A stretch of 14,165 nt of DNA from Candidatus Nomurabacteria bacterium (GTDB taxonomy: Bacteria; Patescibacteriota; Minisyncoccia; Phycocordibacterales; UBA9973): contig JAHFNP010000010.1 of NCBI GenBank assembly GCA_023267245.1, positions 1-14,165 of the forward strand. The letters are read 5' to 3'. The position numbers and the translations under genes are program-made. Below are positions 1 through 6,435 of the stretch, piece after piece; position 1 is the first letter of the stretch; each line of letters starts with the position of its first letter. The notes under the pieces were generated by a model. It saw only the letters and a list, made by a program, of their open reading frames with translations. It searched no databases and was not told the DNA's origin.

Positions 1-431
1 ATTTCTTTTGCCAGCTGGAGTAAGGTTTCTCCAGAAATATCCAATCCGCCGGACATTGATTCTTTAGCCATAGAAATTTCTTTGTATCTTTCCCAAACCT
101 TTTCGAGGGAAGCGAGCGATGTCATATAGACTAACGGCTCGTATCCTTCTTTTTTTATTTTTTCTTTAAATTCATCAATCTCCGGCTTGAGCGGGGTGCG
201 GATCGCGATGTGGACAGTTTTGCCGACAATTTTAAAGGGCGCGATTCCGGCAGACCTTGCCGCATCTTCCTCTATAAATCGCAAGGCCTCGTTTTCTATT
301 ACTACGCTGGCCAGGTTGATATAGGGGATATTGTATTTAGTCGAAGCTAAAACTTGGACGAGTTCCTCCTCCTCCTCTCTCTTCATGTCCTCCAATTGTT
401 TATCTTGTTTGTCTTCGTCAAATTTAATCAT
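1..431 (-). CDS. pilB: Type IV pilus / type II secretion assembly ATPase, N-terminal part (PilB/GspE family), cut by window edge
   Basis: Reading the minus strand from the ATG at 431 gives 143 codons that run off the window. Residues 1-25 are very acidic and charged. Residues from about 27 (YNIPYINL) to about 115 match the MshEN/GspE N-terminal domain: a hydrophobic strand, then a segment in which the protein 'restores' a conserved IAPFKIVGKTVHIAI core, then a P-x-x-P-E-I-D-E-F helix. In this family the domain precedes a hexameric cytoplasmic ATPase that powers pilus extension or secretion. The Walker A and B motifs would lie beyond position 1 and are not visible, so PilB versus another GspE-family member is inferred from its commonness in Patescibacteria. 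The stretch is absent from the supplied list of long frames only because it is open at the window end. The start was chosen as the first ATG after a TATAAT box. Confidence 0.78.
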   Translation of the reverse strand, partial: MIKFDEDKQDKQLEDMKREEEEELVQVLASTKYNIPYINLASVVIENEALRFIEEDAARSAGIAPFKIVGKTVHIAIRTPLKPEIDEFKEKIKKEGYEPLVYMTSLASLEKVWERYKEISMAKESMSGGLDISGETLLQLAKE

Positions 432-442
432 TTTATACAAAT

Positions 443-448
443 ATTATA
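443..448 (-). promoter_or_regulatory. Candidate -10 box for pilB
   Basis: The minus strand carries a perfect TATAAT 11 nt before the pilB ATG. No good -35 is visible at 16-18 bp. The predicted 5' leader would be only a few bases. Confidence 0.4.
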
Positions 449-481
449 GACTATTTCAACGGAAAGCACATTAAAAATGTA

Positions 482-510
482 TTGACAAAGATTACAATAT
501 ATGATACAAA
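482..510 (+). promoter_or_regulatory. Promoter of the OmpA-domain gene
   Basis: TTGACA at 482-487, a 17-bp spacer, then TACAAA at 505-510 preceded by TG (TGA-TACAAA, an extended -10). The predicted transcription start is near 517, leaving a leader of about 42 nt without a Shine-Dalgarno sequence. The promoter and first leader bases are nearly the same as those at 2282-2330. Confidence 0.7.
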
Positions 511-558
511 TAGGACAGATTTTAGACATTCAGTATTCACCTTAACTCATTCACGCAC

Positions 559-1539
559 ATGAAAAAGCTCATTTACATAATAATTCTTGCCTTTGCGATA
601 GTGACGGCAGGTAAAATATTCGCTCAACAAAAACAAAAAACCAAAATGGTAATTGGCACACAGCAAGTAGCTAGTGCCTTTGGCCGGGTGTGTTTGATAC
701 ACAAAGACTCTATTGAAAGAAGAAATCTAAGAGTTGGGGAAAGTATCGACCTTGCTAATCAAATACCAGCTAATTTATCGACAGGAGACCATGCGGCAAT
801 TCACAGCCAGCGTTTTAATCCAAATTATTGGGATGCTTCCAAAATGGAAATCTGGAGGAACAATGCTCTTAAAAGTTTGAATAGAGGTGAAATAAAACCT
901 TTGAGCAATCTTTCTAAAACAAATGAAGTAAGCGGCCGTGTTTTAACCAATGACAGTTTGGATCCGGTGGTCAAGGCTATAATTTCTTTTTTTGATGAAA
1001 AAGGCAAATTGGAAGCTATTAGTAATTCAGACAAAGAAGGAAAATATTTTTCTAAACTCCCTGCTGGCAAACACCATTACGAGGTAAGATCTAGCAACTG
1101 CTTGTCTTACTTTGATTCACTTATTGTTTTAGGTGAAAATGTGGAGATTGAAAATCTTATTCTTATACCAAGAGTAAAAGTTGGTAATAGAATTATTTTG
1201 GAAAATGTGACCTTTGAGACCAATAAATCTATTCTAAAGCCGATATCATGGCCGGAACTTGATGCCCTTACTAATTTTTTGAAAGAGAATAAAGGTATGG
1301 AAATTGAACTCTCTGGTCATACTGACAATGTAGGTTCTGATTCTTATAACCAAAGGCTTTCAGAAAGTAGAGCTAAAGCTGTTGTTAATTATCTGGTAGA
1401 GCATGGAATTGATGTAGAGCGTCTGAAATTTACCGGCTATGGCGAAGCTCAGCCGATCGCTTCAAATGAAACAGAAGAAGGTAAAGGGAAAAATCGGAGG
1501 ACTGAATTTCAGGTTACAAAGTTTGTAGCAAATAGGTGA
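559..1539 (+). CDS. Secreted OmpA-C-domain protein with a carboxypeptidase-regulatory-like domain
   Basis: The 326-aa product has a signal peptide at residues 1-22 (MKK, hydrophobic core, IFAQ-Q). Residues 30-120 are unassigned. A predicted beta-sandwich of the carboxypeptidase-regulatory type covers about 123-200 (VSGRV, a D-x-x-G turn, an LPAGKHHYEV strand). An OmpA/MotB-type peptidoglycan-binding domain covers about 210-326. The OmpA domain shows the FETNKS start, HTDN (D256) and the NQRLSESRA helix (R271), which in this family hold the diaminopimelate of peptidoglycan, and ends with NRRTEF. The protein is therefore predicted to be exported and to bind the cell wall. The layout is common in Bacteroidota outer-membrane proteins. 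It is odd in a Patescibacteria-like genome, whose cells are generally thought to lack a classical outer membrane. There is no transmembrane beta-barrel in the N-terminal part. The gene is monocistronic with its own promoter and terminator. Confidence 0.85.
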   Translation: MKKLIYIIILAFAIVTAGKIFAQQKQKTKMVIGTQQVASAFGRVCLIHKDSIERRNLRVGESIDLANQIPANLSTGDHAAIHSQRFNPNYWDASKMEIWRNNALKSLNRGEIKPLSNLSKTNEVSGRVLTNDSLDPVVKAIISFFDEKGKLEAISNSDKEGKYFSKLPAGKHHYEVRSSNCLSYFDSLIVLGENVEIENLILIPRVKVGNRIILENVTFETNKSILKPISWPELDALTNFLKENKGMEIELSGHTDNVGSDSYNQRLSESRAKAVVNYLVEHGIDVERLKFTGYGEAQPIASNETEEGKGKNRRTEFQVTKFVANR

Positions 1540-1550
1540 TTTTTGTTGCT

Positions 1551-1580
1551 AATAGCCCCGTATAATACGGGGCTATTTTT
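1551..1580 (+). terminator. Rho-independent terminator after the OmpA-domain gene
   Basis: A perfect 12-bp stem (1551-1562 with 1566-1577) with a 3-nt loop runs into TTTTT at 1576-1580. It begins 12 nt after the TGA stop. Confidence 0.9.
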
Positions 1581-1587
1581 ATTGGGG

Positions 1588-1615
1588 TTGACAAAATATA
1601 ATTATTTGGTATACT
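1588..1615 (+). promoter_or_regulatory. Promoter of the 191-aa Cys protein gene
   Basis: TTGACA at 1588-1593, a 16-bp spacer, then TATACT at 1610-1615 with TGG before it (extended -10). It starts 7 nt after the preceding terminator. The leader is about 50 nt and shares an ACAGATTT block with the leaders at 515 and 2315. Confidence 0.75.
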
Positions 1616-1672
1616 ATGACCAGTAAATACTGATCCGTACAGATTTCGGAAGCACATTGTAAACATAATATT

Positions 1673-2248
1673 ATGAAAACACTTTTATTGATTGTGCTTC
1701 TGTTCCAGTATGAGACAGAAAAGCATTATGAAAAGTTAGATACTGATAAAAATTTTGGTTCAATAATAACTGAGATTACAATCACAGTCTCCACCAGTTA
1801 CAAGCCCGAAGAGCAAATCGATAATTTTGTTAAGCGGGTAAAAAAAGATAAAACAACCTTTTGTTTCAATGAAGATTTTTGCAGTAAAAATTTCTTGAGA
1901 TCAACAGGAAAACTGTTACCAGGGAAAAGTTATAATATAAAAATTTTTCAAATAACAGGAATGGTTACAACTGAACAGTGTGTGAATTTTTTGCGCAATC
2001 AAAAAGCTGTAATGTTGGGAGCCCAAGGTTTGACATTGGCGTATGATGTCGCTGGAGATGAATTTCCAAAAGGGAAATATGTAACATCCTTTGATGAAAA
2101 GGATGTTCTATGGAAAGATCCCAAAGGTTACTGTCGTGTCCCAGTCGTATTTTCATCCTACACAGATGATTTCGGTTTCTTTCTTGGTTATTTCGGTGCA
2201 AACTTGGATAACAAATCTTGTATTCTTGGTTTTTTTGAGAATAAATAA
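1673..2248 (+). CDS. Hypothetical protein with short hydrophobic N-terminus and five cysteines
   Basis: I do not recognise this 191-aa protein. Residues 1-12 (MKTLLLIVLLFQ) are hydrophobic but shorter than a standard signal peptide and lack a clear cleavage site, so export is possible but not secure. The rest is a mixed alpha/beta sequence with cysteines at 64, 70, 103, 154 and 183, and a Gly/Phe-rich C-terminus (FGFFLGYFGANL). Such spacing would suit disulfides in an exported protein. The start fits the promoter at 1588-1615 and is followed by no better in-frame Met nearby. The gene sits as its own transcription unit between two secreted-protein genes, which suggests a related extracellular role (inference). 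The short N-terminus may mean a degraded signal peptide. Confidence 0.72.
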   Translation: MKTLLLIVLLFQYETEKHYEKLDTDKNFGSIITEITITVSTSYKPEEQIDNFVKRVKKDKTTFCFNEDFCSKNFLRSTGKLLPGKSYNIKIFQITGMVTTEQCVNFLRNQKAVMLGAQGLTLAYDVAGDEFPKGKYVTSFDEKDVLWKDPKGYCRVPVVFSSYTDDFGFFLGYFGANLDNKSCILGFFENK

Positions 2249-2280
2249 CGCCTCTGTTTTTTAAACAGAGGCGTTTTCTT
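2247..2280 (+). terminator. Rho-independent terminator after the 191-aa gene
   Basis: A perfect 13-bp stem (2247-2259 with 2263-2275) with a TTT loop is followed by TTTTCTT. The stem includes the last two bases of the TAA stop, so the terminator is packed directly against the gene. Confidence 0.9.
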
Positions 2281-2281
2281 A

Positions 2282-2310
2282 TTGACAAATATCATAATAT
2301 ATGATACAAA
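2282..2310 (+). promoter_or_regulatory. Promoter of the collagen-repeat gene
   Basis: TTGACA at 2282-2287, 17-bp spacer, TACAAA at 2305-2310 with the TGA extended -10. The -35 begins two bases after the preceding terminator. It is a near copy of the promoter at 482-510, with most differences in the spacer. The leader is about 43 nt. Confidence 0.72.
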
Positions 2311-2359
2311 TGAAGCAGATTTTAAACATTTAATATTCATTAATTTAATCTAAATTAAG

Positions 2360-3565
2360 ATGAAAAAGCTCATTTACATATCAATAATGATTTTCATAGC
2401 TGAAACATGTTTTAGCTATTTGGCTCAAGCCCAACCAACCCAAACTATGATTTTGGGTGGCACAGCAGCCCTGACCCAAGATCAAAAAGATAGCATAATA
2501 AGAGACAATAATTATGCTAAAAGGGAAGAAAAGAAGAAACAAGCAGACGAGGCAAAAGAGGCAAGACGTCAAAATGACAGCATAAGAAAATATAAAAATT
2601 ATGCTAAAAAGTTCAAATTGGTTAAAGACCCATCCGCCCACAGCGAAATAGACAAACTGCAAGCCGAAGTAAGGCAAGGTCTTCAAGGGACGAGTAATAA
2701 TATTCTTTTATTGCAATCCCAGTTTGCCAAACAACAGATTGTTAACAAGAAATTTATAGATTCCTTGAATTATCTGTTGGAGCAATATAAAAAGTTGACT
2801 TCGGGTTCCGCGGGTCCTGTTAATTCTGTAAGTTCGGTAAAGCACGATCCGAATGGCCTGAAAGGTCCTCCGGGTGCTAAAGGAGATCAGGGTGTTCCGG
2901 GCAAGAATGGCCTAAACGCTATCGTTGCTATGACGTTGCCGGGACCAAATACCTCAACAACGAATATTTTGAATGCTTCGTCTGATGATTTGATTAAAGC
3001 CCTCCATGATTCAACTGTTATATTTAATCTTGGAAATGCTTTAAAAGCAGAAGCTGATAAAAATCACTTGGATCTAGGTGGTCCGAATGGCAATCCTGGC
3101 GGTAATGGACAAACTATGACACCTGGACAATTCAAGCAGTTGATAGATTCTCTTACCAAAACAGGGTTGGTTGGTCCGCAGGGTATTCAAGGAGAACGAG
3201 GTCCGGCTGGTGTGTTTGATACGGCTTTAGTTCTAAGCATGATCAATCAGTATTTGGATTTAGCCGATGGTGATTCCAAGCCAGCTGGTGATACCAGTGG
3301 TGTTCCAGTTGCAAAGAATTCTGCTCCAAATACCCCTTCCAAACATGGTGTTGATGGTAATGGCAAGTTCGTTCCTGTAGGAGATGGAAAGAATGATCCA
3401 ACGGGCAAAAAGAGAAATCCGAGTGCTCGCACAAAAATCCCTTCTGATTCGACTTCAGCTCCGGGTTTGGCTAAGAATGGCAATGAGCCGGAGAAAGCAA
3501 AAACCGATCAGGGCCCCCTGAAAATCATTGTTAATATTCACAGAATACATAGAATTAGCCAGTAA
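2360..3565 (+). CDS. Secreted protein with coiled coil and collagen-like Gly-X-Y repeats
   Basis: The 401-aa product starts with a signal peptide (residues 1-24, ending LAQA-Q) whose first residues, MKKLIYI, are also at DNA level the same as in the OmpA-domain gene. Residues about 40-150 are charged and Ala/Lys/Gln-rich, likely a coiled coil, with an internal repeat (DSIIRDNNYAK at about 44 and DSIRKYKNYAK at about 73). Collagen-type triplets follow in three blocks: about 166-186 (seven Gly-X-Y), about 240-252 (four) and about 271-285 (five, including GPQGIQGERGPAG). Between them lie short helical segments with ALHDST and QLIDSLTK patterns. The C-terminal 100 residues are Gly/Pro/Ser/Lys-rich and disordered-looking, ending in a basic Ile-rich tail. 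A trimeric fibrous extracellular stalk is a reasonable inference from coiled coil plus collagen repeats. No anchoring motif is seen. Function is unknown. Confidence 0.85.
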   Translation: MKKLIYISIMIFIAETCFSYLAQAQPTQTMILGGTAALTQDQKDSIIRDNNYAKREEKKKQADEAKEARRQNDSIRKYKNYAKKFKLVKDPSAHSEIDKLQAEVRQGLQGTSNNILLLQSQFAKQQIVNKKFIDSLNYLLEQYKKLTSGSAGPVNSVSSVKHDPNGLKGPPGAKGDQGVPGKNGLNAIVAMTLPGPNTSTTNILNASSDDLIKALHDSTVIFNLGNALKAEADKNHLDLGGPNGNPGGNGQTMTPGQFKQLIDSLTKTGLVGPQGIQGERGPAGVFDTALVLSMINQYLDLADGDSKPAGDTSGVPVAKNSAPNTPSKHGVDGNGKFVPVGDGKNDPTGKKRNPSARTKIPSDSTSAPGLAKNGNEPEKAKTDQGPLKIIVNIHRIHRISQ

Positions 3566-3581
3566 TTATATGTATAAGTAT

Positions 3582-3613
3582 AAACACCCCGACTTAGTCG
3601 AGGGTGTTTTTTT
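3582..3613 (+). terminator. Rho-independent terminator after the collagen-repeat gene
   Basis: An 8-bp outer stem (3582-3589 with 3602-3609) and a 4-5-bp inner stem (3590-3594 with 3596-3600) are separated by one bulged A at 3601. A run of seven T follows. Confidence 0.88.
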
Positions 3614-3617
3614 ATGC

Positions 3618-3646
3618 TTGACAATATGCCTTGTTTATGATAAGCT
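3618..3646 (+). promoter_or_regulatory. Promoter of the CPEC-motif gene
   Basis: TTGACA at 3618-3623 and, 17 bp on, TAAGCT at 3641-3646 with TGA before it. The TATGATA block at the same distance from the -35 as in the promoters at 482 and 2282 supports the call, although the hexamer itself is weak. Confidence 0.55.
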
Positions 3647-3684
3647 TTGAGTAGAAAAAGCTGTACTAACCTAAATCTACTGAC

Positions 3685-4524
3685 ATGAAAAAGCTCGTTT
3701 ACATAATAATGTTTGCTTTCGCGATAGCGCCAGCAAATAAAATAATGGCTCAGGACAATAGTCCTGATCAGAATTTAATACAAAATGTTAGGGAAGTTCT
3801 TTTTAAAAAGGACTGCCCGGAGTGTATCGCGCAACAAAATGAAATAACTGCCATATTGAATGACAATAATACAAAATTCAAATGGGGTTATGAAACAATC
3901 ACGGTGGAAAAAAATCTTGATTGGTTTCTTGATCATTCTGAGGTTGTGTTCGGCTCGAATCTTTTAGGAAGAATTTCTCTTCATTCAATAGAAAATGGAA
4001 GGGTTACAAAATCTCAAAAAGTTCTGCCGGGACCGATGGACAAATTTCTTTGTTTTAAGGACGTTCCTTTTATTCAGATAGTAAAAAGGAAGAAAATAGA
4101 ACCTGTCACTTTCGACAAAGATGAAGCGCCTACGCCTAAAAATGTTCCAATTGCAGCAGCTCCTCCCAGCACGGTACAACCAAGTCCGGTGCAACCGCAA
4201 AGTATTATTACTAATGGCGGAGGGTCTACAAAAACCACCATAGACGGTAATACTATTACTGTAGATGTAAATCTGATTGATGATAAAGCTGATCAAGACA
4301 GGGTAGGGGAAAATCAGAAAAGAATCCCCTATAATGGAAAGGAATATTTTCAAAAGGATAACGGTTGGGCTGAGTTCGGGACAGGTATATTAGTGGGTAG
4401 TGTTATGAACTCATTACTCAACACTTTGTTTTTCCGCCCTAACTATTACAGCACCAATGTATATGGTCAGCCGTCAATATACGGCACGAATGCTCCTAAT
4501 ACTTATGGATACTGGCGTAATTAA
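3685..4524 (+). CDS. Secreted hypothetical protein with CPEC motif and Tyr/Asn-rich tail
   Basis: The 279-aa product has a signal peptide at 1-23 (ends KIMAQ-D) very close, also in DNA, to that of the OmpA-domain gene. Residues 25-125 form a compact region with a C-P-E-C motif (C44, C47) at the start of a helix after a beta-strand (REVLFKKDCPEC), which resembles a thioredoxin/glutaredoxin-type redox site. I cannot confirm the fold, and no cis-Pro signature is obvious. A Pro/Gln-rich linker lies at about 150-170, a Thr/Asn/Asp-rich beta stretch at 176-205, then GKEYFQKDNGWAEFG, a Gly-containing hydrophobic segment at about 232-251 (possible membrane or amyloid-like piece) and a Tyr/Asn/Gly-rich end. 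It belongs to the same series of insulated signal-peptide genes. Function is unknown. A secreted thiol-disulfide role is one option. Confidence 0.8.
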   Translation: MKKLVYIIMFAFAIAPANKIMAQDNSPDQNLIQNVREVLFKKDCPECIAQQNEITAILNDNNTKFKWGYETITVEKNLDWFLDHSEVVFGSNLLGRISLHSIENGRVTKSQKVLPGPMDKFLCFKDVPFIQIVKRKKIEPVTFDKDEAPTPKNVPIAAAPPSTVQPSPVQPQSIITNGGGSTKTTIDGNTITVDVNLIDDKADQDRVGENQKRIPYNGKEYFQKDNGWAEFGTGILVGSVMNSLLNTLFFRPNYYSTNVYGQPSIYGTNAPNTYGYWRN

Positions 4525-4543
4525 ATTTTTATTTTAAGTTTAC

Positions 4544-4579
4544 AACAGGGTAGTCTCTTCCGAGATTACCCTGTTTTTT
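4544..4579 (+). terminator. Rho-independent terminator after the CPEC-motif gene
   Basis: A 14-bp stem with one G-T pair (4544-4557 with 4562-4575), a 4-nt loop and a TTTTTT run at 4574-4579. Confidence 0.9.
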
Positions 4580-4595
4580 ATTACTTATTTTTAGC

Positions 4596-4624
4596 TTGAC
4601 AGGTCAGTTATTTAATGCTATCAT
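4596..4624 (+). promoter_or_regulatory. Promoter of the surface protein gene
   Basis: TTGACA at 4596-4601, a 17-bp spacer, then TATCAT at 4619-4624 with TGC before it (extended -10). The ATG at 4632 lies 7 nt after the -10, so the mRNA is probably leaderless. This favours the second of the two tandem ATGs. Confidence 0.75.
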
Positions 4625-4631
4625 ATAAATG

Positions 4632-5909
4632 ATGAAAAATATCACAAAAAACTTAATATTTCTTAGCCTAATTATTTTAGGTTTTTCTTTTTTGGGATCT
4701 ATGCCGGCCGAGGCTCAAACCTACGGCAGTAATATACCCGGTTGTCATGCAGGACCTTGTGGAGATAATAGTAATAGTTATAACAATAATTATTCTTACC
4801 CGCCGACACCAATAGTCATTACCCAAACTGTCCCTAATCAACAGGTGAACCTAGGAGTCATAGTGACTAATTTTGCAACTGAAATATCACTAAATTCAGT
4901 TTTATTGAATGGAGGATATAACGGCGACACTAATGCAAATACGACTGCTTGGTTTGAATACGGTCAAAGTGTTTCTTTAGGCCAGACGACCGAAGTTCAA
5001 AATCTGACCAGCCCAGTTTTCTCTAAAGTTTTGAGCGGACTTGCTCCGGGCACGATCTATTATTTCCGCGCTGTAGTTCAAAATCAGTTTGGAATAAAAA
5101 AAGGTGATATTTTAATTGTAAAAACAAATGATATTGTTGCTGAAGTTCCTAATACAATTCCTAATACAATGACGGCCGTTATTGTTTCTCCGGTTAAAAC
5201 AATTATTACAAATACAATCACTTCAAATATCATCACCCTTAAGATTGAAAATAAATTCGAAAACGTAAGTCGTGAAGAAAGCGTTGATTATAGTATTAAT
5301 TATAAAAATACAAGCGCTCAAAAAATAGATGATCTTATTTTGAAGGTCTCATTGGCCAAAGATATTTCTTTTGAAAAGTCTGACAAAGGAAATTATTCTG
5401 ACAGCGACCATGCGATTATTCTCCAGGTTAGCTTAAAAGCAGGGGAAGAAGGTGTCTTGAAATTTAGCGGCCAGGTTGATTCAAATGCCAGCGGTTCCTT
5501 GACTACATCTGTGATCGGCGTTTATACAAATCCAGTTTCAAAAATAAAAGAGAATGTGACTGCTTCCACTTTAAACAAAGTTAAAGAAGGGAATTCCTTG
5601 GCTGCCGCTTCGATCTTTGGCAATGGATCTTTCTTGCCGGATAGCCTTATCAAATGGATTTTCTTGGTTGCTTTGATTTTCGGCCTGATGTATTTGGGCA
5701 GGATGTTTTTCGGATCAAAAAATCACGATCATGAACATGAAGCAATGCCCGTCCTGGAAGATTCGGAAGCAAAAAATATGAAAGAACTTGTCTCTTTAAA
5801 AGAACAAAAGAAAACCCTTGAAGATTCCTTCGATCTTAGCGATCTTAGCGATCTTGCTGACTTCGAGAAAGAAATCACCCAACTAGAAGAAGAATCTAAA
5901 AAATCTTAA
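4632..5909 (+). CDS. Membrane-anchored cell-surface protein with beta-sandwich domains
   Basis: The product is about 425 aa. The ATG at 4629 is also in frame, but 4632 fits the promoter better. A signal peptide ends at PAEAQ (about residue 29). Next comes a short Cys- and Asn/Tyr-rich segment (CHAGPC) and a fibronectin-III-like domain at about 83-166 (FEYGQS, SGLAPGTIYYFRAVVQN, typical of extracellular Fn3-like repeats in Patescibacteria). A Thr/Ile-rich linker follows, then a DUF11-like beta domain at about 205-303 (VDYSINYKNTSAQKIDDLILKVSL). One transmembrane helix lies at about 340-360, followed by a positively charged stop-transfer and a roughly 65-residue acidic cytoplasmic tail with a likely coiled coil. 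A 9-nt tandem repeat at 5832-5858 encodes DLSDLSDLA in the tail. Predicted topology is outside-N, inside-C. The role may be in surface-layer or pilus attachment (inference). Confidence 0.82.
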   Translation: MKNITKNLIFLSLIILGFSFLGSMPAEAQTYGSNIPGCHAGPCGDNSNSYNNNYSYPPTPIVITQTVPNQQVNLGVIVTNFATEISLNSVLLNGGYNGDTNANTTAWFEYGQSVSLGQTTEVQNLTSPVFSKVLSGLAPGTIYYFRAVVQNQFGIKKGDILIVKTNDIVAEVPNTIPNTMTAVIVSPVKTIITNTITSNIITLKIENKFENVSREESVDYSINYKNTSAQKIDDLILKVSLAKDISFEKSDKGNYSDSDHAIILQVSLKAGEEGVLKFSGQVDSNASGSLTTSVIGVYTNPVSKIKENVTASTLNKVKEGNSLAAASIFGNGSFLPDSLIKWIFLVALIFGLMYLGRMFFGSKNHDHEHEAMPVLEDSEAKNMKELVSLKEQKKTLEDSFDLSDLSDLADFEKEITQLEEESKKS

Positions 5910-5920
5910 ATATAGAATCA

Positions 5921-5967
5921 AAAACCCGTCCGCCATCCGTCAACTGACGGAGGCGGATGGGTTTTTT
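5921..5967 (+). terminator. Rho-independent terminator after the surface protein gene
   Basis: A very long stem: 14 bp (5921-5934 with 5952-5965, one wobble), a bulged A at 5935 and a further 7 bp (5936-5942 with 5945-5951). It ends in TTTTTT at 5962-5967. Confidence 0.92.
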
Positions 5968-5969
5968 GT

Positions 5970-5975
5970 TATAAT
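5970..5975 (+). promoter_or_regulatory. -10 box of tsaE
   Basis: A perfect TATAAT begins two bases after the terminator T-run. It is only 3 nt from the ATG at 5979 but 6 nt from a GTG at 5982 in the same frame. Transcription from here would start at about 5982, so translation may begin leaderless at the GTG. No clear -35 is seen. Confidence 0.5.
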
Positions 5976-5978
5976 GAT

Positions 5979-6425
5979 ATGGTGAAAAAGATTTCCAAAA
6001 ATTTAAAAGATACCGAAGAAATAGCCAAACAAATCCTTAAGATGGTTTATGAGAAGGAGAAATCGGCTGCGACTATTGTCGGCCTCTATGGCAATTTGGG
6101 CGCTGGCAAGACCGCTTTAAGTCAGGCGATTGGTAAATTACTTAATATTAAAGAAAATATTACCAGTCCGACTTTTGTTATTATGAAGAGTTACCAGCTC
6201 TCCGGAGAGAACTTTCAAAAATTAATTCACATAGATGCTTACAGGCTAGAGAAAGAAAAGGAATTAATAAACCTTGGCTGGGCGGATATCATTGCCGACC
6301 CAAAAAATCTGGTTCTTATTGAGTGGCCGGAGAATGTTTCCAAAATTCTTCCGAAAGAGTACTTAAGGATAAACATTTGCCATGCTGGCGACAGCTCCCG
6401 GGAAATAGAGATAAAAATGATATAA
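5979..6425 (+). CDS. tsaE: tRNA threonylcarbamoyladenosine biosynthesis ATPase TsaE
   Basis: The 148-aa protein is the usual length for TsaE, the small cytoplasmic ATPase that works with TsaB and TsaD to place t6A at position 37 of ANN-decoding tRNAs. It shows the Walker A loop GNLGAGKTA (residues 38-46, K44, T45), the family SPTF segment at about 64-67, HIDAYRL at 84-90 and LIEWPE at 113-118, each at the expected distance. The start is either the ATG at 5979 or the adjacent GTG at 5982, since the -10 box at 5970-5975 is very near. The polA gene follows 10 nt after the stop, and the polA -10 box overlaps the tsaE stop codon. Confidence 0.95.
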   Translation: MVKKISKNLKDTEEIAKQILKMVYEKEKSAATIVGLYGNLGAGKTALSQAIGKLLNIKENITSPTFVIMKSYQLSGENFQKLIHIDAYRLEKEKELINLGWADIIADPKNLVLIEWPENVSKILPKEYLRINICHAGDSSREIEIKMI

Positions 6426-6426
6426 T
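6421..6426 (+). promoter_or_regulatory. -10 box of polA overlapping the tsaE stop
   Basis: TATAAT at 6421-6426 ends 9 nt before the polA ATG at 6436. That suggests a very short or absent leader in addition to read-through from tsaE. There is no Shine-Dalgarno sequence. Confidence 0.5.
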
Positions 6427-6435
6427 TCAAGCATC

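Noticed and set aside
1537..1560. Possible UGA-to-Gly recoding (as in Gracilibacteria/Absconditabacteria) at the TGA ending the OmpA-domain gene
   Set aside because: The OmpA domain is complete before the TGA, a terminator hairpin follows within 12 nt, and housekeeping genes contain no internal TGA. The standard stop usage fits.
1561..1566. TATAAT in the loop region of the terminator at 1551-1580
   Set aside because: It is formed by the hairpin arms and loop, has no -35 at a suitable distance, and a better promoter lies at 1588-1615.
1965..2288. 107-aa minus-strand frame opposite the 191-aa gene
   Set aside because: It begins in a terminator stem, has a His/Arg/Leu-rich unlikely composition and fully overlaps a gene with its own promoter and terminator.
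2857..3215. CRISPR or short tandem DNA array in the Gly-rich gene
   Set aside because: The repeats are Gly-X-Y codons of variable sequence within one open frame, with no conserved direct repeat and spacer structure.
3243..3483. Minus-strand open frames opposite the collagen-repeat gene
   Set aside because: They come from the skewed codon use of the Gly/Pro/Ser-rich coding strand. No start context, promoter or recognisable protein is present.
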